In this document: positions 51,825 through 60,457 of the stretch, one piece after another
How the letters are laid out: every line of letters begins with the position of its first letter
Position numbering within the stretch: position 1 is the stretch's first letter
NCBI GenBank assembly: GCA_964346765.1
Contig: CAYFWB010000004.1
Location: forward strand, 1 to 64,000
Length of the DNA stretch: 64,000 nt
Direction: 5' to 3'
Origin: JBGSPQ01 sp964346765
GTDB lineage: Bacteria; Patescibacteriota; Gracilibacteria; UBA1369
The notes under the pieces: generated by a model
Databases searched by the model: none
What the model saw: only the letters and a program-made list of their open reading frames with translations
What the model was told of the DNA's origin: nothing
Made by a program: the position numbers and the translations under genes

Positions 51825-52754
51825 ATGTTTGAATTTAAGGGAGCTGATATAATCGGTACTAAAAATTTGTCAAAAACGGATGTTGACAGGATAGTGAGTG
51901 TGGCTGATGAGATGATGCGGTACGCGGGTAAGGAAGATTATGCGGACTTGTTAAAGGGCAAGGTTTTGGCATCCTTATTTTATGAACCTTCAACAAGAAC
52001 AAGATTGTCTTTTGAAACGGCGATGCAAAGACTTGGAGGAAGTATTATTACGGTAACGGGGACGGAAAGCTCTTCTTTGGCTAAAGGAGAAACTTTAAGC
52101 GATACGGCAAAAGTTGTTGAAAATTTTGCGGATATTATGGCGGTTAGGCATAATTTGTCGGGATCCGTTAAAGATATGGCGGAGGCCGCGTCCGTTCCGG
52201 TTGTTAACGCCGGGGATGGTGATGGTGAACATCCTACGCAGGCTTTGTTGGATATTTATACGATGATTAAGGAGAGGGGGGAACTTGAAGGTTTAACTGT
52301 GGCTATGGTGGGTGATTTGAAGTACGGCAGGACGGTTCATTCTTTGTCTTTTTTGTTGGCTCATTTTGGTGTGAAACTGATTTTTGTGTCACCCGATAAA
52401 TTGAAGATGCCGTCTGAAGTGACCGACTATTTAAATGATAAAAAAGTGGATTTTGAGGAAATTGAAGAAATGGAAGAGGCGTTAAAACACGTGCAGGTGG
52501 TTTATATGACGCGCGTTCAAGAAGAAAGGTTTAGTGATAAATCGGAATATGAGAGGTTTAAAACTTATTATGTGTTAACACGTGAATCAATTGAAAAGTA
52601 TAATGCGAAGATAACGGTGATGCATCCTTTGCCGAGAGTGGGAGAGATTTCTTTGAATGTGGATGACCTTGAAGGAGCCGCATATTTTAGACAAATTAAA
52701 AATGGGGTCGCGGTGAGGATGGCTCTTTTAGCTTTATTATTAGGTAAAGTTTAA
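51825..52754 (+). CDS. pyrB: aspartate carbamoyltransferase catalytic subunit
   Basis: A 309-residue enzyme condensing carbamoyl-phosphate with aspartate in pyrimidine synthesis. It has the carbamoyl-phosphate motif EPSTRTRLSFETAM, SLAKGETLSDT, DGDGEHPTQALLDIYT and the C-terminal MHPLPRVGEI. No regulatory PyrI subunit follows; hypC begins 5 nt later. Confidence 0.97.
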   Translation: MFEFKGADIIGTKNLSKTDVDRIVSVADEMMRYAGKEDYADLLKGKVLASLFYEPSTRTRLSFETAMQRLGGSIITVTGTESSSLAKGETLSDTAKVVENFADIMAVRHNLSGSVKDMAEAASVPVVNAGDGDGEHPTQALLDIYTMIKERGELEGLTVAMVGDLKYGRTVHSLSFLLAHFGVKLIFVSPDKLKMPSEVTDYLNDKKVDFEEIEEMEEALKHVQVVYMTRVQEERFSDKSEYERFKTYYVLTRESIEKYNAKITVMHPLPRVGEISLNVDDLEGAAYFRQIKNGVAVRMALLALLLGKV

Positions 52755-52759
52755 TTTTT

Positions 52760-52966
52760 ATGTGTATCGCTTTACCCGGAAAAATTGTGGAAAAAAACGG
52801 TGAAAACGTTGTTGTTGATTATGGCGACAGTAAGGTTTCAGCCGGTATTTTGACAGGGGGTTATGAGGTCGGGGATTTTGTTGTAGTGCAGGGTAAAGTT
52901 GTGGTTGAAAAAATACCGGATGAACAGGTAAAAAAGTGGAATGATTTTTTAAACGTTTCAAAGTGA
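52760..52966 (+). CDS. hypC: hydrogenase maturation chaperone HypC
   Basis: A 68-residue protein of the HypC/HybG family. It starts with the diagnostic MCIALPGKI, where the N-terminal cysteine binds the Fe(CN)2CO intermediate and the hydrogenase large subunit, and has the OB-fold pattern VVVDYGDSKVSAGI...YEVGDFVVVQGKVVVEKI. It serves the [NiFe] hydrogenase encoded nearby. The other maturation genes (hypA, B, D, E, F) are not in this window. It overlaps the next gene by 4 nt. Confidence 0.9.
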   Translation: MCIALPGKIVEKNGENVVVDYGDSKVSAGILTGGYEVGDFVVVQGKVVVEKIPDEQVKKWNDFLNVSK

Positions 52967-53478
52967 GTGATTTAAGAATGTTCGGCGCATGGCTAAAGTC
53001 CATGCCCGTGGAATTATATTTTTTAAAGTACGCTTTTCCTTGCGCTTTCATTACTTTGCAAAGAGGGCGGATCAGTTCTGCGGAGTTTAAGAGGCTGGAG
53101 GACGCGGCGGTTAATAATAAGATAGTTTTGAGGCAGGATCTAGAAAGGATTTTCGCTCCCGCGATGCGTCGGTTAAAAAAACTTTCAAATGAAACGGGTT
53201 TGAAAATGTGGAGCCGGGATCTTTTGGAAGAATACTATTTTAACAATCATAATGTGATTATTGAAGAAGGGGAGGGTGATTACGGGAAGGCTCCGGAAAT
53301 TTTGCGTGAATTGTGTAAGATTTTTCCGGCTATTGTTGAGTCGGTACAAAAAGAGACGGCCGTGGCCGTTTTGCCAAATGGTAGAAAACGCGCGGTTAAT
53401 ACTTGTTTGGTGGGTCCGGTAAAACTTGGGGATAAAGTTATGATCCATTACGGTTACGTGGCAGAAGTTTTGTTTTGA
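52963..53478 (+). CDS. unknown domain fused to a HypC-like OB domain
   Basis: A 171-residue protein starting at GTG 52963, overlapping the hypC stop (GTGA). Residues about 128-171 (AVAVLPNGRKRAVNTCLVGPVKLGDKVMIHYGYVAEVLF) align with the second half of HypC proteins, including the VKVGDYVLVH-GFA pattern. Residues 1-125 are an unrecognised, mainly helical domain. The MCxxxPG start of HypC is missing, so it lacks the cysteine that carries the cofactor intermediate. The tight link to hypC argues for a hydrogenase maturation role. Confidence 0.72.
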   Translation: MSDLRMFGAWLKSMPVELYFLKYAFPCAFITLQRGRISSAEFKRLEDAAVNNKIVLRQDLERIFAPAMRRLKKLSNETGLKMWSRDLLEEYYFNNHNVIIEEGEGDYGKAPEILRELCKIFPAIVESVQKETAVAVLPNGRKRAVNTCLVGPVKLGDKVMIHYGYVAEVLF

Positions 53479-53508
53479 ATTTGATCATAAATTTTATTAA
53501 ATGTTTTG

Positions 53509-55797
53509 TCATTTCCGCTTGATTTCCAAAATTACCGGCTCGCTGATGGACTGGAATGGAGCTCCCTGTTGAGTTGTGCAGTCATGATACAGACAACAGT
53601 TTTCAATTTCGATTTTTGCACCATCCGGAGTCATTTCAGTGATGCGTCCCGTGTAGATGTTTTCGCTGACACCTTTATAACTTGAAAGATCAATTTTGGT
53701 TGCGCCGATGGGTAGACCCGCGCATTGAATATTCACATTCGGCACGTCTTCATATGGGCCATTGGGATGAATTTCGCCGTAATGCATATCAATTGGAAAA
53801 GTGTTGTCTTTATAACCTTCACTATTAGGATCCAGACTGAAAGTTAGGTAGCCGGCGGCACGCGTGGTCCATCCTGATTCGTAATCAACTGAGCTACCCT
53901 GACAACTAAAGCTGAAAGCATCCTTTACTTGTTCAAATTCATATTTTACACGCCAATCTGTCTGGTAAGCGTATTGTACTTCGTCGCTAGCTTTTTTCAC
54001 AGTTTCACCGCGCGCCACTGTATCGATTGTCGTATTGATATCAACCACGTTCATAGCTCCTCCATCGGCATACGGAAAATGGAGGACTGCGGTTCGATTA
54101 GCCTCTTCGTCGATGTAGAAACAGTTGTTCTTGGTTTCCACCTTTACTGTTGTCGATTTGATGGGATTTTCTTTATTACCGTTACTGAAAATAAGTACGA
54201 TGCGATCAAAATTTTCTTCCGGACTGGCGACACAAAAACTGCGTTTATCAAGTTCCGACCAATCTTCAATTTGTTTTTTCCCGTTTTTGTAATAAATAAC
54301 CGCTTTAATACCAGATTCATCAGCTTTATCACTGAATTTTTTTAAATCTTTAAAAGTTAGTCTTTTGACTTCAGTATTTTTTTCCAGGGAGTTATGTACT
54401 TGAGCAAGATCTGCCGCCAGGGGCGCTATTTTATCTATATCTACATCTATTTCTCCATCAAACATGATAAAGATGTCTTCCGCTTTTGAGCTTTGCAAAG
54501 AAGAGATTGGCGGGAAAGGGCCTGCGTCGATGTAAAGGTTAGCCGGATCTTTATTGTAATTAAAGAGAGTAAATTCCTTCCACTGCTTTTTGAATCCTCC
54601 ATCAATGTTTTCATCGATTCCGTCAATACACTTTTTTTGCTCACAGGCTTCCCATGATTTACGCATAAAATCATCATCAAAATTTAAGGTAATAAAGTAA
54701 GGTAAGATATAAGCTCCGTAATGATGCGCAGAAGGGGGTGTTTCTTTGTCTGCTTGAGTGTTGGGGTGTGGAATAAAACGAGATAACCAACCATGTTCCG
54801 AATTTATCGTGGGGTAGATGTAATCTTCCGCCCAGACGGCCGTGGCTTCACTCCACCAGTTGTCGCGCGTGTCATCGTAGTCATAAACGTATTGGAAAGC
54901 GTGGAATAATTCATGGGCCAGCGTTGTTTTAAGGACGTTGTCTTTGTTAAGTCCGATGGCGTAATTCATGATGATATAGCTGGTCGTAGGTGTAGAACCT
55001 TCGCCGTATGTTAATCCTAAATCACTGCCACATGGGGCCACGTAAATATCGTATTTTCCGTCCCCTCCGCGGTTTCCGTCGCTCATTAGTTTTTTATTGA
55101 GCAAGTCTTCGTATTCCGGAATGATCCCGTCTTCATCCAGGAATCGTTGGATTTTTTCGGCCATTTTTTTTCCGGTTGCGGAGTCCACTTCTGTTTTTCC
55201 CGGTGCATATATATTATTCATTTTACCGGATACAGTGGGGTACCAAATTTTCACTTTGCCATCCATATCGACAAGGTAATCCGTATAAGAGGACGCACGG
55301 GTAGCATGGGCTTTTTGGATTACCCAGCTTGTCTCATTTTTATTTTCAATTTCATCAAAACGTTGCCATATCCAACTACCTTCTTCATCAGGACGTTTGC
55401 GGTAAGGTTCTAAAAGCGTTTTTGTTTCTTTACTAAATGAATCCCATCGCTTATTCATTTCTCTTATTAAAGGTGTGCCTTCGCGGTGGGGAGTTAAGCT
55501 TTTATATTTTTCGGGTAGGCGTTGGTCTCCAAATACTGAATAGATTTTATAAACAAAGGCGGTTTCTTCATCTAAAGATCCATCCGACACAGCAGAATCT
55601 AGCAATTCCACGCTATTTTTATTTTCCGCATTTAACGCACTGATATATTCCTTAATATCATCTGTTTCATTATTAACGTGATTATTTGTTTGTCCATTAT
55701 TACCCGATTGGGTCATATTCCAATAAGTTAAAGAGACCACAATTATTGCTAATAGTAATCCGAGGCCATAAGGAGCAAATTTATTTAATTTTTTCAT
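53509..55797 (-). CDS. membrane-anchored putative zinc metalloprotease
   Basis: A 762-residue exported protein. An N-terminal anchor or uncleaved signal (YGLGLLLAIIVVSLTYW) precedes a zinc protease motif H-E-L-F-H near residue 293 (TTLAHELFHAFQYVYD) with a downstream glutamate in WWSEATAVWAEDY, a gluzincin pattern similar to MXAN_6640-type proteins. The C-terminal 350 residues form apparent beta-rich binding domains with scattered cysteines. Protease activity is predicted from the motif only. It is monocistronic and convergent with the HypC-like gene. Confidence 0.82.
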   Translation of the reverse strand: MKKLNKFAPYGLGLLLAIIVVSLTYWNMTQSGNNGQTNNHVNNETDDIKEYISALNAENKNSVELLDSAVSDGSLDEETAFVYKIYSVFGDQRLPEKYKSLTPHREGTPLIREMNKRWDSFSKETKTLLEPYRKRPDEEGSWIWQRFDEIENKNETSWVIQKAHATRASSYTDYLVDMDGKVKIWYPTVSGKMNNIYAPGKTEVDSATGKKMAEKIQRFLDEDGIIPEYEDLLNKKLMSDGNRGGDGKYDIYVAPCGSDLGLTYGEGSTPTTSYIIMNYAIGLNKDNVLKTTLAHELFHAFQYVYDYDDTRDNWWSEATAVWAEDYIYPTINSEHGWLSRFIPHPNTQADKETPPSAHHYGAYILPYFITLNFDDDFMRKSWEACEQKKCIDGIDENIDGGFKKQWKEFTLFNYNKDPANLYIDAGPFPPISSLQSSKAEDIFIMFDGEIDVDIDKIAPLAADLAQVHNSLEKNTEVKRLTFKDLKKFSDKADESGIKAVIYYKNGKKQIEDWSELDKRSFCVASPEENFDRIVLIFSNGNKENPIKSTTVKVETKNNCFYIDEEANRTAVLHFPYADGGAMNVVDINTTIDTVARGETVKKASDEVQYAYQTDWRVKYEFEQVKDAFSFSCQGSSVDYESGWTTRAAGYLTFSLDPNSEGYKDNTFPIDMHYGEIHPNGPYEDVPNVNIQCAGLPIGATKIDLSSYKGVSENIYTGRITEMTPDGAKIEIENCCLYHDCTTQQGAPFQSISEPVILEIKRK

Positions 55798-55835
55798 ATT
55801 TACAATTATAGATAAGGGAAATTTGGTTATGTAAT

Positions 55836-56789
55836 TTAAATTTTTGCATTAAGGCTTTTAATGCATAGTCGTTTTTTGTTTGATTTGATTTTTTCCAATG
55901 TGATCCAGGCGCTTACTCCTGCTAAAATTATAAAAGCGCCACTGATTTGGTAAACGGTTAAGTTTTGATTTAAAAATATCCAATTTAGAATTGATGTAAT
56001 CGGCGCTCCGATAAGTAAAATCGATGTTGCCAAAGTGGCGGGTATGAGTTTTAGTCCGTTATACCATGTGAGTACGTAACCTAATAAAAAGAGAGTGGCT
56101 ATTCCCACTTGGATTGCCTGGGATCCGTTTAGAGTTAATGACTGGTTTAGATTTGTGGTGGCCGCCATGTATCCCAAAATGAAAATGGATCCAAAAAACA
56201 TTCTGCCGAAAGCTACTGTGGTTCCTTGTAAGTTTTTCAAGAGATGTTTTGAGTATGTGTTTTCTGCGGCCCATAAAAGAGTGGCGGCAAGTATCATTAA
56301 ATGGCCGGCGCCGATTGATCCTAAATCGCCGCTTATCAGGAGAAAGTTGCCGATAAATAATATTAGAGCCAGTGGGAAAATGAATTTGTCGAGTTTTTCT
56401 TTTAGGAAAAGTGTTGCAAAAATAGCCACGAAAATGAACATGGTTTTATGAATCAACGCGCCGGCACTGCCTTGGATCATGGCCAGTCCCTGGAAAAAGA
56501 GTAGGAAGGGGATTGATCCACCGATTAAACCGATTATTGTTAGCGTTCCCCATTTCTTTTTGTTAAGAGTTTTTAATTGATTGAAGTTTTTGTTTTTGGA
56601 GTATCTGGCACCGATAAAAATTATTGAAAAAAGGGCGAATGCGGTAAGTGAGTTTTTGAATAGTGTAAGGCTGTTCGGGTCAATTTTTGTGATGAAATAT
56701 GAGTTGGCGAAAATTGCTACTCCGCTGATAAGAGCTGTTGAAAGTACCAGTAATATTCCTTTTGTTGTATTATTGATTTCGGTATTCAT
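55836..56789 (-). CDS. EamA family (DMT) transporter
   Basis: A 317-residue membrane protein with about ten helices in two EamA repeats, each beginning with a helix such as GILLVLSTALISGVAIFANSYFI and GHLMILAATLLWAAENTYSKHLL. The family exports amino acids, nucleosides or other metabolites; the substrate is not evident. It is divergent from the hydrogenase protease gene with a 21-nt gap. Confidence 0.92.
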   Translation of the reverse strand: MNTEINNTTKGILLVLSTALISGVAIFANSYFITKIDPNSLTLFKNSLTAFALFSIIFIGARYSKNKNFNQLKTLNKKKWGTLTIIGLIGGSIPFLLFFQGLAMIQGSAGALIHKTMFIFVAIFATLFLKEKLDKFIFPLALILFIGNFLLISGDLGSIGAGHLMILAATLLWAAENTYSKHLLKNLQGTTVAFGRMFFGSIFILGYMAATTNLNQSLTLNGSQAIQVGIATLFLLGYVLTWYNGLKLIPATLATSILLIGAPITSILNWIFLNQNLTVYQISGAFIILAGVSAWITLEKIKSNKKRLCIKSLNAKI

Positions 56790-56810
56790 GATGAGTTTAT
56801 AACTAAGTTT

Positions 56811-57185
56811 ATGGTGAAAAATGTTTATATTTGCGGTAACCCGCTCGTTAATGATGATAGTATGCCTTTTAGAATTTTGAAAGATTTAAAAGCGGCTTTT
56901 CCTGAAATTAATTTTTTGGATTTTGATCCTACAGAGAATTTTCCTGATGATGATCCGCTTTTTATTATTGATACGGTTGTGGGGATTTCGGGAGTGAAAG
57001 TGATTGAGGATGTGGATGGATTTGAGAATGCTCCGCATTTTTCTTTGCATGATGCCGATTTGGCTTTTCATTTAAAGATGATGAAGAAGCTGGGAAAGTT
57101 GCCGAAGATAAAGATATTCGGTGTGCCGCAGGAGGGAAACGAAAAAACAATTGTCTCTCACCTGGTGAATTTTCTTACCGAGTGA
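56811..57185 (+). CDS. [NiFe] hydrogenase maturation endopeptidase
   Basis: A 124-residue short HycI/HyaD-family protease that trims the C-terminus of the hydrogenase large subunit after nickel insertion. It has GNPLVNDDSMPFRIL (the D-x-x nickel-sensing residues), LFIIDTVVG and SLHDADLAFHLKMMKKLG with a conserved His-Asp. Bacterial relatives are about 150-160 residues; this is the short form I associate with group 3 enzymes. Its substrate is very likely the large subunit at 57333-58628, encoded convergently next door. Confidence 0.87.
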   Translation: MVKNVYICGNPLVNDDSMPFRILKDLKAAFPEINFLDFDPTENFPDDDPLFIIDTVVGISGVKVIEDVDGFENAPHFSLHDADLAFHLKMMKKLGKLPKIKIFGVPQEGNEKTIVSHLVNFLTE

Positions 57186-57255
57186 AATGGTTTATGGATG
57201 GTTGTATATTGTTTTTGTTTAGCATGTTTTTTGTTAAAAACTGTTGTGCAGGTTT

Positions 57256-57281
57256 AATACACTTTTTGAATGTATTTTTTT
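57256..57281 (+). terminator. intrinsic terminator after the maturation protease
   Basis: AATACA (57256-57261) pairs with TGTATT (57271-57276) around CTTTTTGAA, followed by a T-run to 57281. Confidence 0.6.
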
Positions 57282-57319
57282 GGCTTTTATAAGGGGTTGG
57301 ATGGAGGATAAAGGCACCT

Positions 57320-57349
57320 TTCACTAGGTGAATTAATTCACCTGGTGAA
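57320..57349. repeat. 30-bp palindrome at the hydrogenase large subunit stop
   Basis: TTCACTAGGTGAATT followed by AATTCACCTGGTGAA is palindromic with one mismatch and consists of two TTCAC-NNN-GTGAA units. A third copy of the core TCACCTGGTGA lies near 57159 inside the maturation protease gene. The palindrome contains the stop and last codons of the large subunit gene. It could be a terminator stem or a regulator site. Confidence 0.7.
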
Positions 57350-58628
57350 TATTGAGTTTTAAAAAGTGGGTGGCGCAGGACATGCAGGGGTCGTAGGCGC
57401 GGATGAGTTTTTCTATTTCAAAGGTGAGCGCGTCTTTGTCCATTTGGATGTTGTCCTGGACTAGTTTGGCGATGTCGTTTTCCAGATTGATCTGGTTTTG
57501 GGCGGTGGGAACGATGATGTTGCCCGATTTGATGTTGCCGGTTTTTTCAACCTCCACTTTGTAGTACAGGGTGCCGCGGGGTGCTTCTATCACACCGATT
57601 CCTTCGGCGTCTTTGGGTTCCAGTTTGTCGGGCGGGGCGGGAGCGAATTTAAAGTTTTCCAGAATTTCTATGGATGCGTCTATGGAATGCAGAATTTCTA
57701 TCGCTTGAGCCAGGTTGTTGCGGAAAATGTTGTTGGAGGGGAACAGCTTAATATATTCGGCGGCGGTTTTTTGGGTGTTTGGGTGCAGATTCTTCATGTT
57801 TTGATTTACGCGCGCCAGCGATCCTACCATATAGTCCTTGTCGGCGATTCGGTAGCCTTTGGCCTGTGAATGGGGGATTAAAATTTCTTGAAAGTGTTCG
57901 CCGAGTTTGTGTTCGGGGATGCATAACCCTTTGGTACTGCAGACTATTCCTTCTATGAAATCAAAGTCGTCGTTGGTAAGCGAGACAAAATGTGTGTTTC
58001 TTTCAAATTTGAAAGGGCATTCGGCAAAAGTTTTCAGGCATAAATCCATTTTGGGGCGGACTTCTTTCAGTTCTTTTATCAGGTCGGTGATTTCCTGTTC
58101 GGTGGGGATTTTTAAGAAGCCTCCCACGGTGGAAAAGTGCGCGTGTACGGCTCTGCCTCCGGTTTTTGTGGAAAGGTTGTTGCCGGCTCGTTTTAGATCA
58201 AATGCGTCGTGGATGAGTTGGTTTTGCAGTTCGTCTTTTTCGTCGAATTCCAGTAGGGAATCTTTGTTGAATAAATCGGGCAGGGCGAATAGATATAAAT
58301 GAAGCGCGTGGTCGCGGATCATCAGTCCGTAGGTGAGGAGTTTTCTTAAATTTACGGTTTGTTCGGATGGTTTGTAGCCGAGAGATTTTTCCACCGCTTC
58401 TATGGCGCAGGTTAAATGTGCCACGGAGCAGGTTCCGCAAATGCGGCTGACCATCTGGGGAAGCTGAAGGTAATTTTTACCGCGAATGGCTTGTTCAAAA
58501 AATCTCTGGTTTTCGGTGATTTTTAGTTTGCAGTCTTTGACGATGCCGTTTTGGACTATTACCTCCAAATCGGTGTGGCCTTCTATTTTGCTGACGTTGT
58601 GAATGGAAATGTCTAAGTCTCTGTGCAT
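57333..58628 (-). CDS. [NiFe] hydrogenase large (catalytic) subunit, group 3-like
   Basis: A 431-residue catalytic subunit. The nickel-iron ligands are complete: R-I-C64-G-T-C67-S-V-A-H71 and D413-P-C415-M-S-C418-A-T-H421. A 10-residue tail (FLKLNIHQVN) follows His421 and would be removed by the protease encoded next to it. NVSKIEGHTDLEV and the overall length fit cytosolic group 3 enzymes, probably 3b-like, that exchange electrons with NAD(P)H. The diaphorase and iron-sulfur partners (beta, gamma) are not in this window. The small subunit gene lies 1.3 kb upstream, beyond an oppositely oriented gene. Confidence 0.93.
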   Translation of the reverse strand: MHRDLDISIHNVSKIEGHTDLEVIVQNGIVKDCKLKITENQRFFEQAIRGKNYLQLPQMVSRICGTCSVAHLTCAIEAVEKSLGYKPSEQTVNLRKLLTYGLMIRDHALHLYLFALPDLFNKDSLLEFDEKDELQNQLIHDAFDLKRAGNNLSTKTGGRAVHAHFSTVGGFLKIPTEQEITDLIKELKEVRPKMDLCLKTFAECPFKFERNTHFVSLTNDDFDFIEGIVCSTKGLCIPEHKLGEHFQEILIPHSQAKGYRIADKDYMVGSLARVNQNMKNLHPNTQKTAAEYIKLFPSNNIFRNNLAQAIEILHSIDASIEILENFKFAPAPPDKLEPKDAEGIGVIEAPRGTLYYKVEVEKTGNIKSGNIIVPTAQNQINLENDIAKLVQDNIQMDKDALTFEIEKLIRAYDPCMSCATHFLKLNIHQVN

Positions 58629-58657
58629 AGTGGGGTGGTTTTTGATGAAATTGTTTT

Positions 58658-58676
58658 CTGTGAAAGTATCTCACAG
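58658..58676. promoter_or_regulatory. CTGTGA-N7-TCACAG inverted repeat upstream of the hydrogenase large subunit
   Basis: CTGTGA and TCACAG flank 7 bases, 30 nt before the large subunit start. It resembles CRP/FNR-family operators (TGTGA-N6-TCACA) with one extra spacer base. The half-site CTGTGAAA-(G)TA also occurs in the inverted repeat upstream of the small subunit gene (60458-60540). Confidence 0.5.
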
Positions 58677-58747
58677 CTTTGACGGTAATTAAATGTTAAT
58701 GACGTGGGGGAATGGCATGGAAGTAGATTTTAAGCTGTGTTTTGTGG

Positions 58748-58753
58748 TATAAT
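58748..58753 (+). promoter_or_regulatory. -10 box for the gene between the hydrogenase subunits
   Basis: A perfect TATAAT 27 nt before ATG 58780. It would place the transcript start downstream of the alternative GTG start at 58756, supporting ATG 58780. Confidence 0.45.
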
Positions 58754-58779
58754 TAGTGGAAACTGTATTTGAAAAATTT

Positions 58780-59934
58780 ATGTCCTACAAACTTGATTGC
58801 AAAAAACTGCGGGAGGAGTTGAATCAGCTGAAAGAGCTGAAGGAAGTGTTCGCGCGCGTGTACGCGGAGGAGCTTATTAAGCGGGATTTTAGTGAGTGCA
58901 GGGTACTTTTTTACCAAATGCGCGATATTTTAAAGGGGCCGGACAGTGAAATTGGCAAGTTGCGGGAGATGAAAGATGCGAATGTCGCGCCGGAGTTAAA
59001 ACATCTGAAGCTGAAAGAACAGTACGAATCGCAGGTGGAGGTGGCGTGGAAGTCGGGGTTGTTTGGACGAAAAGAATTAGCTAAGGGGACATCAAATCCG
59101 GTGATTGAACGGGGTGGTAAAAAATTTCCCATGCCTAAGTGGCAAGAAGTTCAGAAAACTTTGCGCAAGCCGGAAAACCTGGAAGTCATCAAAGAAAAGA
59201 GTGCGCAGGGCTTTACCAAAATGCTGATTGTGCCGTTTGGCTATGATTTAAAAACGATGGCGGGCAAGTTTAAAGACAAGGTGAGGGAGCTGGACCAAAC
59301 GACCGGCATTTTTGGCGCGGGCGGGGAGAAGGTGGAGTTTAACAGGGAGGATAATGATTATCCCGTATGGGTCATGAGAGAGTGGGAAGAAAAAAAGCTT
59401 GTTTATTATCCCAAGCAATATGATGAGAAAAACCATGGGGGTCTAAAAAAAGAGGACGCCATCAAAATAAACGGAGCTTGGCAGATTTGCTTTGTGGAGG
59501 ATATGCCGGTAATACCGCTTGAAGCGGATGAAAAAAAGGATGTAATCGGAGGTAGAAAAAGAATAGATAGGAAGGGGAGCTGTATAAAGGGTCAAACGGA
59601 AATACCGGAACTTCAACAATTTCATGCCGCGATGCAGGATAAAGAAAAGATGGAAAATCTTACCAAATACAATCACGAAAAAGGCCAGACACCCGAACAA
59701 TACCTGTGGATGCAGTTAACCTCTCTATTGGAGAACGAAAAACCCGTTTTAATGGATTATGAGAATAGCGTATGGGCGGGAACATATTTGACAGAAAATT
59801 ATAATATTGTGTTGCGTAGTGTGCTGTTTGCGGGCTGGGCGCAGCACATTTGTCGGATCTACCTGGACTGGTACGATCCTGATGATCAGGATGATGGTTA
59901 CGGTTTTCGTCCTTCGGTGAATATTATAAAATAG
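58780..59934 (+). CDS. orphan protein with C-terminal lectin-like (DGR-target-like) domain
   Basis: A 384-residue soluble protein. The N-terminal 85 residues are coiled-coil-like (KLREELNQLKELKEV). A central region with KMLIVPFGYDLKTM, VYYPKQYDEKNHGG and WQICFVEDMPVIP recurs, as I recall, in CPR orphan proteins. The C-terminus (RSVLFAGWAQHICRIYLDW-DPDD---DGYGFRPSVNI) resembles the C-type-lectin-like fold of formylglycine-enzyme and diversity-generating retroelement target proteins, which end in GFRP/GVRP. No reverse transcriptase or template repeat is in this window. It is GC-richer than neighbours and inserted in opposite orientation between the two hydrogenase genes, ending 9 nt from the small subunit gene. 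Confidence 0.8.
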   Translation: MSYKLDCKKLREELNQLKELKEVFARVYAEELIKRDFSECRVLFYQMRDILKGPDSEIGKLREMKDANVAPELKHLKLKEQYESQVEVAWKSGLFGRKELAKGTSNPVIERGGKKFPMPKWQEVQKTLRKPENLEVIKEKSAQGFTKMLIVPFGYDLKTMAGKFKDKVRELDQTTGIFGAGGEKVEFNREDNDYPVWVMREWEEKKLVYYPKQYDEKNHGGLKKEDAIKINGAWQICFVEDMPVIPLEADEKKDVIGGRKRIDRKGSCIKGQTEIPELQQFHAAMQDKEKMENLTKYNHEKGQTPEQYLWMQLTSLLENEKPVLMDYENSVWAGTYLTENYNIVLRSVLFAGWAQHICRIYLDWYDPDDQDDGYGFRPSVNIIK

Positions 59935-59943
59935 GTTTGAAAT

Positions 59944-60435
59944 TTACTCTTTGGGTTTTTCCACTATTTCAAACTCCACCAGGTATTTGTTTAAGACGGC
60001 CAGGAAGGTGGCTTCTACCATTGGGCATCCGGGCACTTTGTCGTCCACTTGGACAACTTTGTCTATGGGCAGGACTTCTTTTTCATAGCCATAACGGTCC
60101 AATAAATATTGAATGGAGGCTTTTGTTTCGTCATCAAATTTGTTTCTGTGGTCGGATGGCACGCCGGTGCAGGCGCAGGAGCCCACGGCAACAACTTTTT
60201 TGGAGACGGCGCGGATTTCTTCCAGTTCTTTGCGGTTTTTGACGTTGGCGATTGCTCCTTCCACAAACGCCACGTCTATGTCTTTCATTTTGTTTTTACT
60301 TTGCAGGACGCGGGCGTGCTTGAATTCAACCAGGTTTTTCCAGGTTTCCCAATTGTCGTTCAAGAGTTCGGTAAACATGATGGTGTTGTCTTCGCAGCAA
60401 CTGAAAGAAAACCAGCCTACTTTTAGTTTTTTCAT
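59944..60435 (-). CDS. [NiFe] hydrogenase small subunit, minimal type
   Basis: A 163-residue electron-transfer subunit. Iron-sulfur ligands appear as C13-C14 (FSFSCCEDNT), C87 (VGSCACTG) and C137 (VPGCPM), enough for one proximal [4Fe-4S] cluster; the medial and distal cluster cysteines of longer small subunits are missing. The adjacent Cys-Cys is like NuoB of complex I, where most hydrogenases have C-x-x-C. It pairs with the large subunit at 57333-58628. An extended inverted repeat lies just upstream. Confidence 0.87.
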   Translation of the reverse strand: MKKLKVGWFSFSCCEDNTIMFTELLNDNWETWKNLVEFKHARVLQSKNKMKDIDVAFVEGAIANVKNRKELEEIRAVSKKVVAVGSCACTGVPSDHRNKFDDETKASIQYLLDRYGYEKEVLPIDKVVQVDDKVPGCPMVEATFLAVLNKYLVEFEIVEKPKE

Positions 60436-60457
60436 GGTTTAAGTTATTTAGTTCTTT

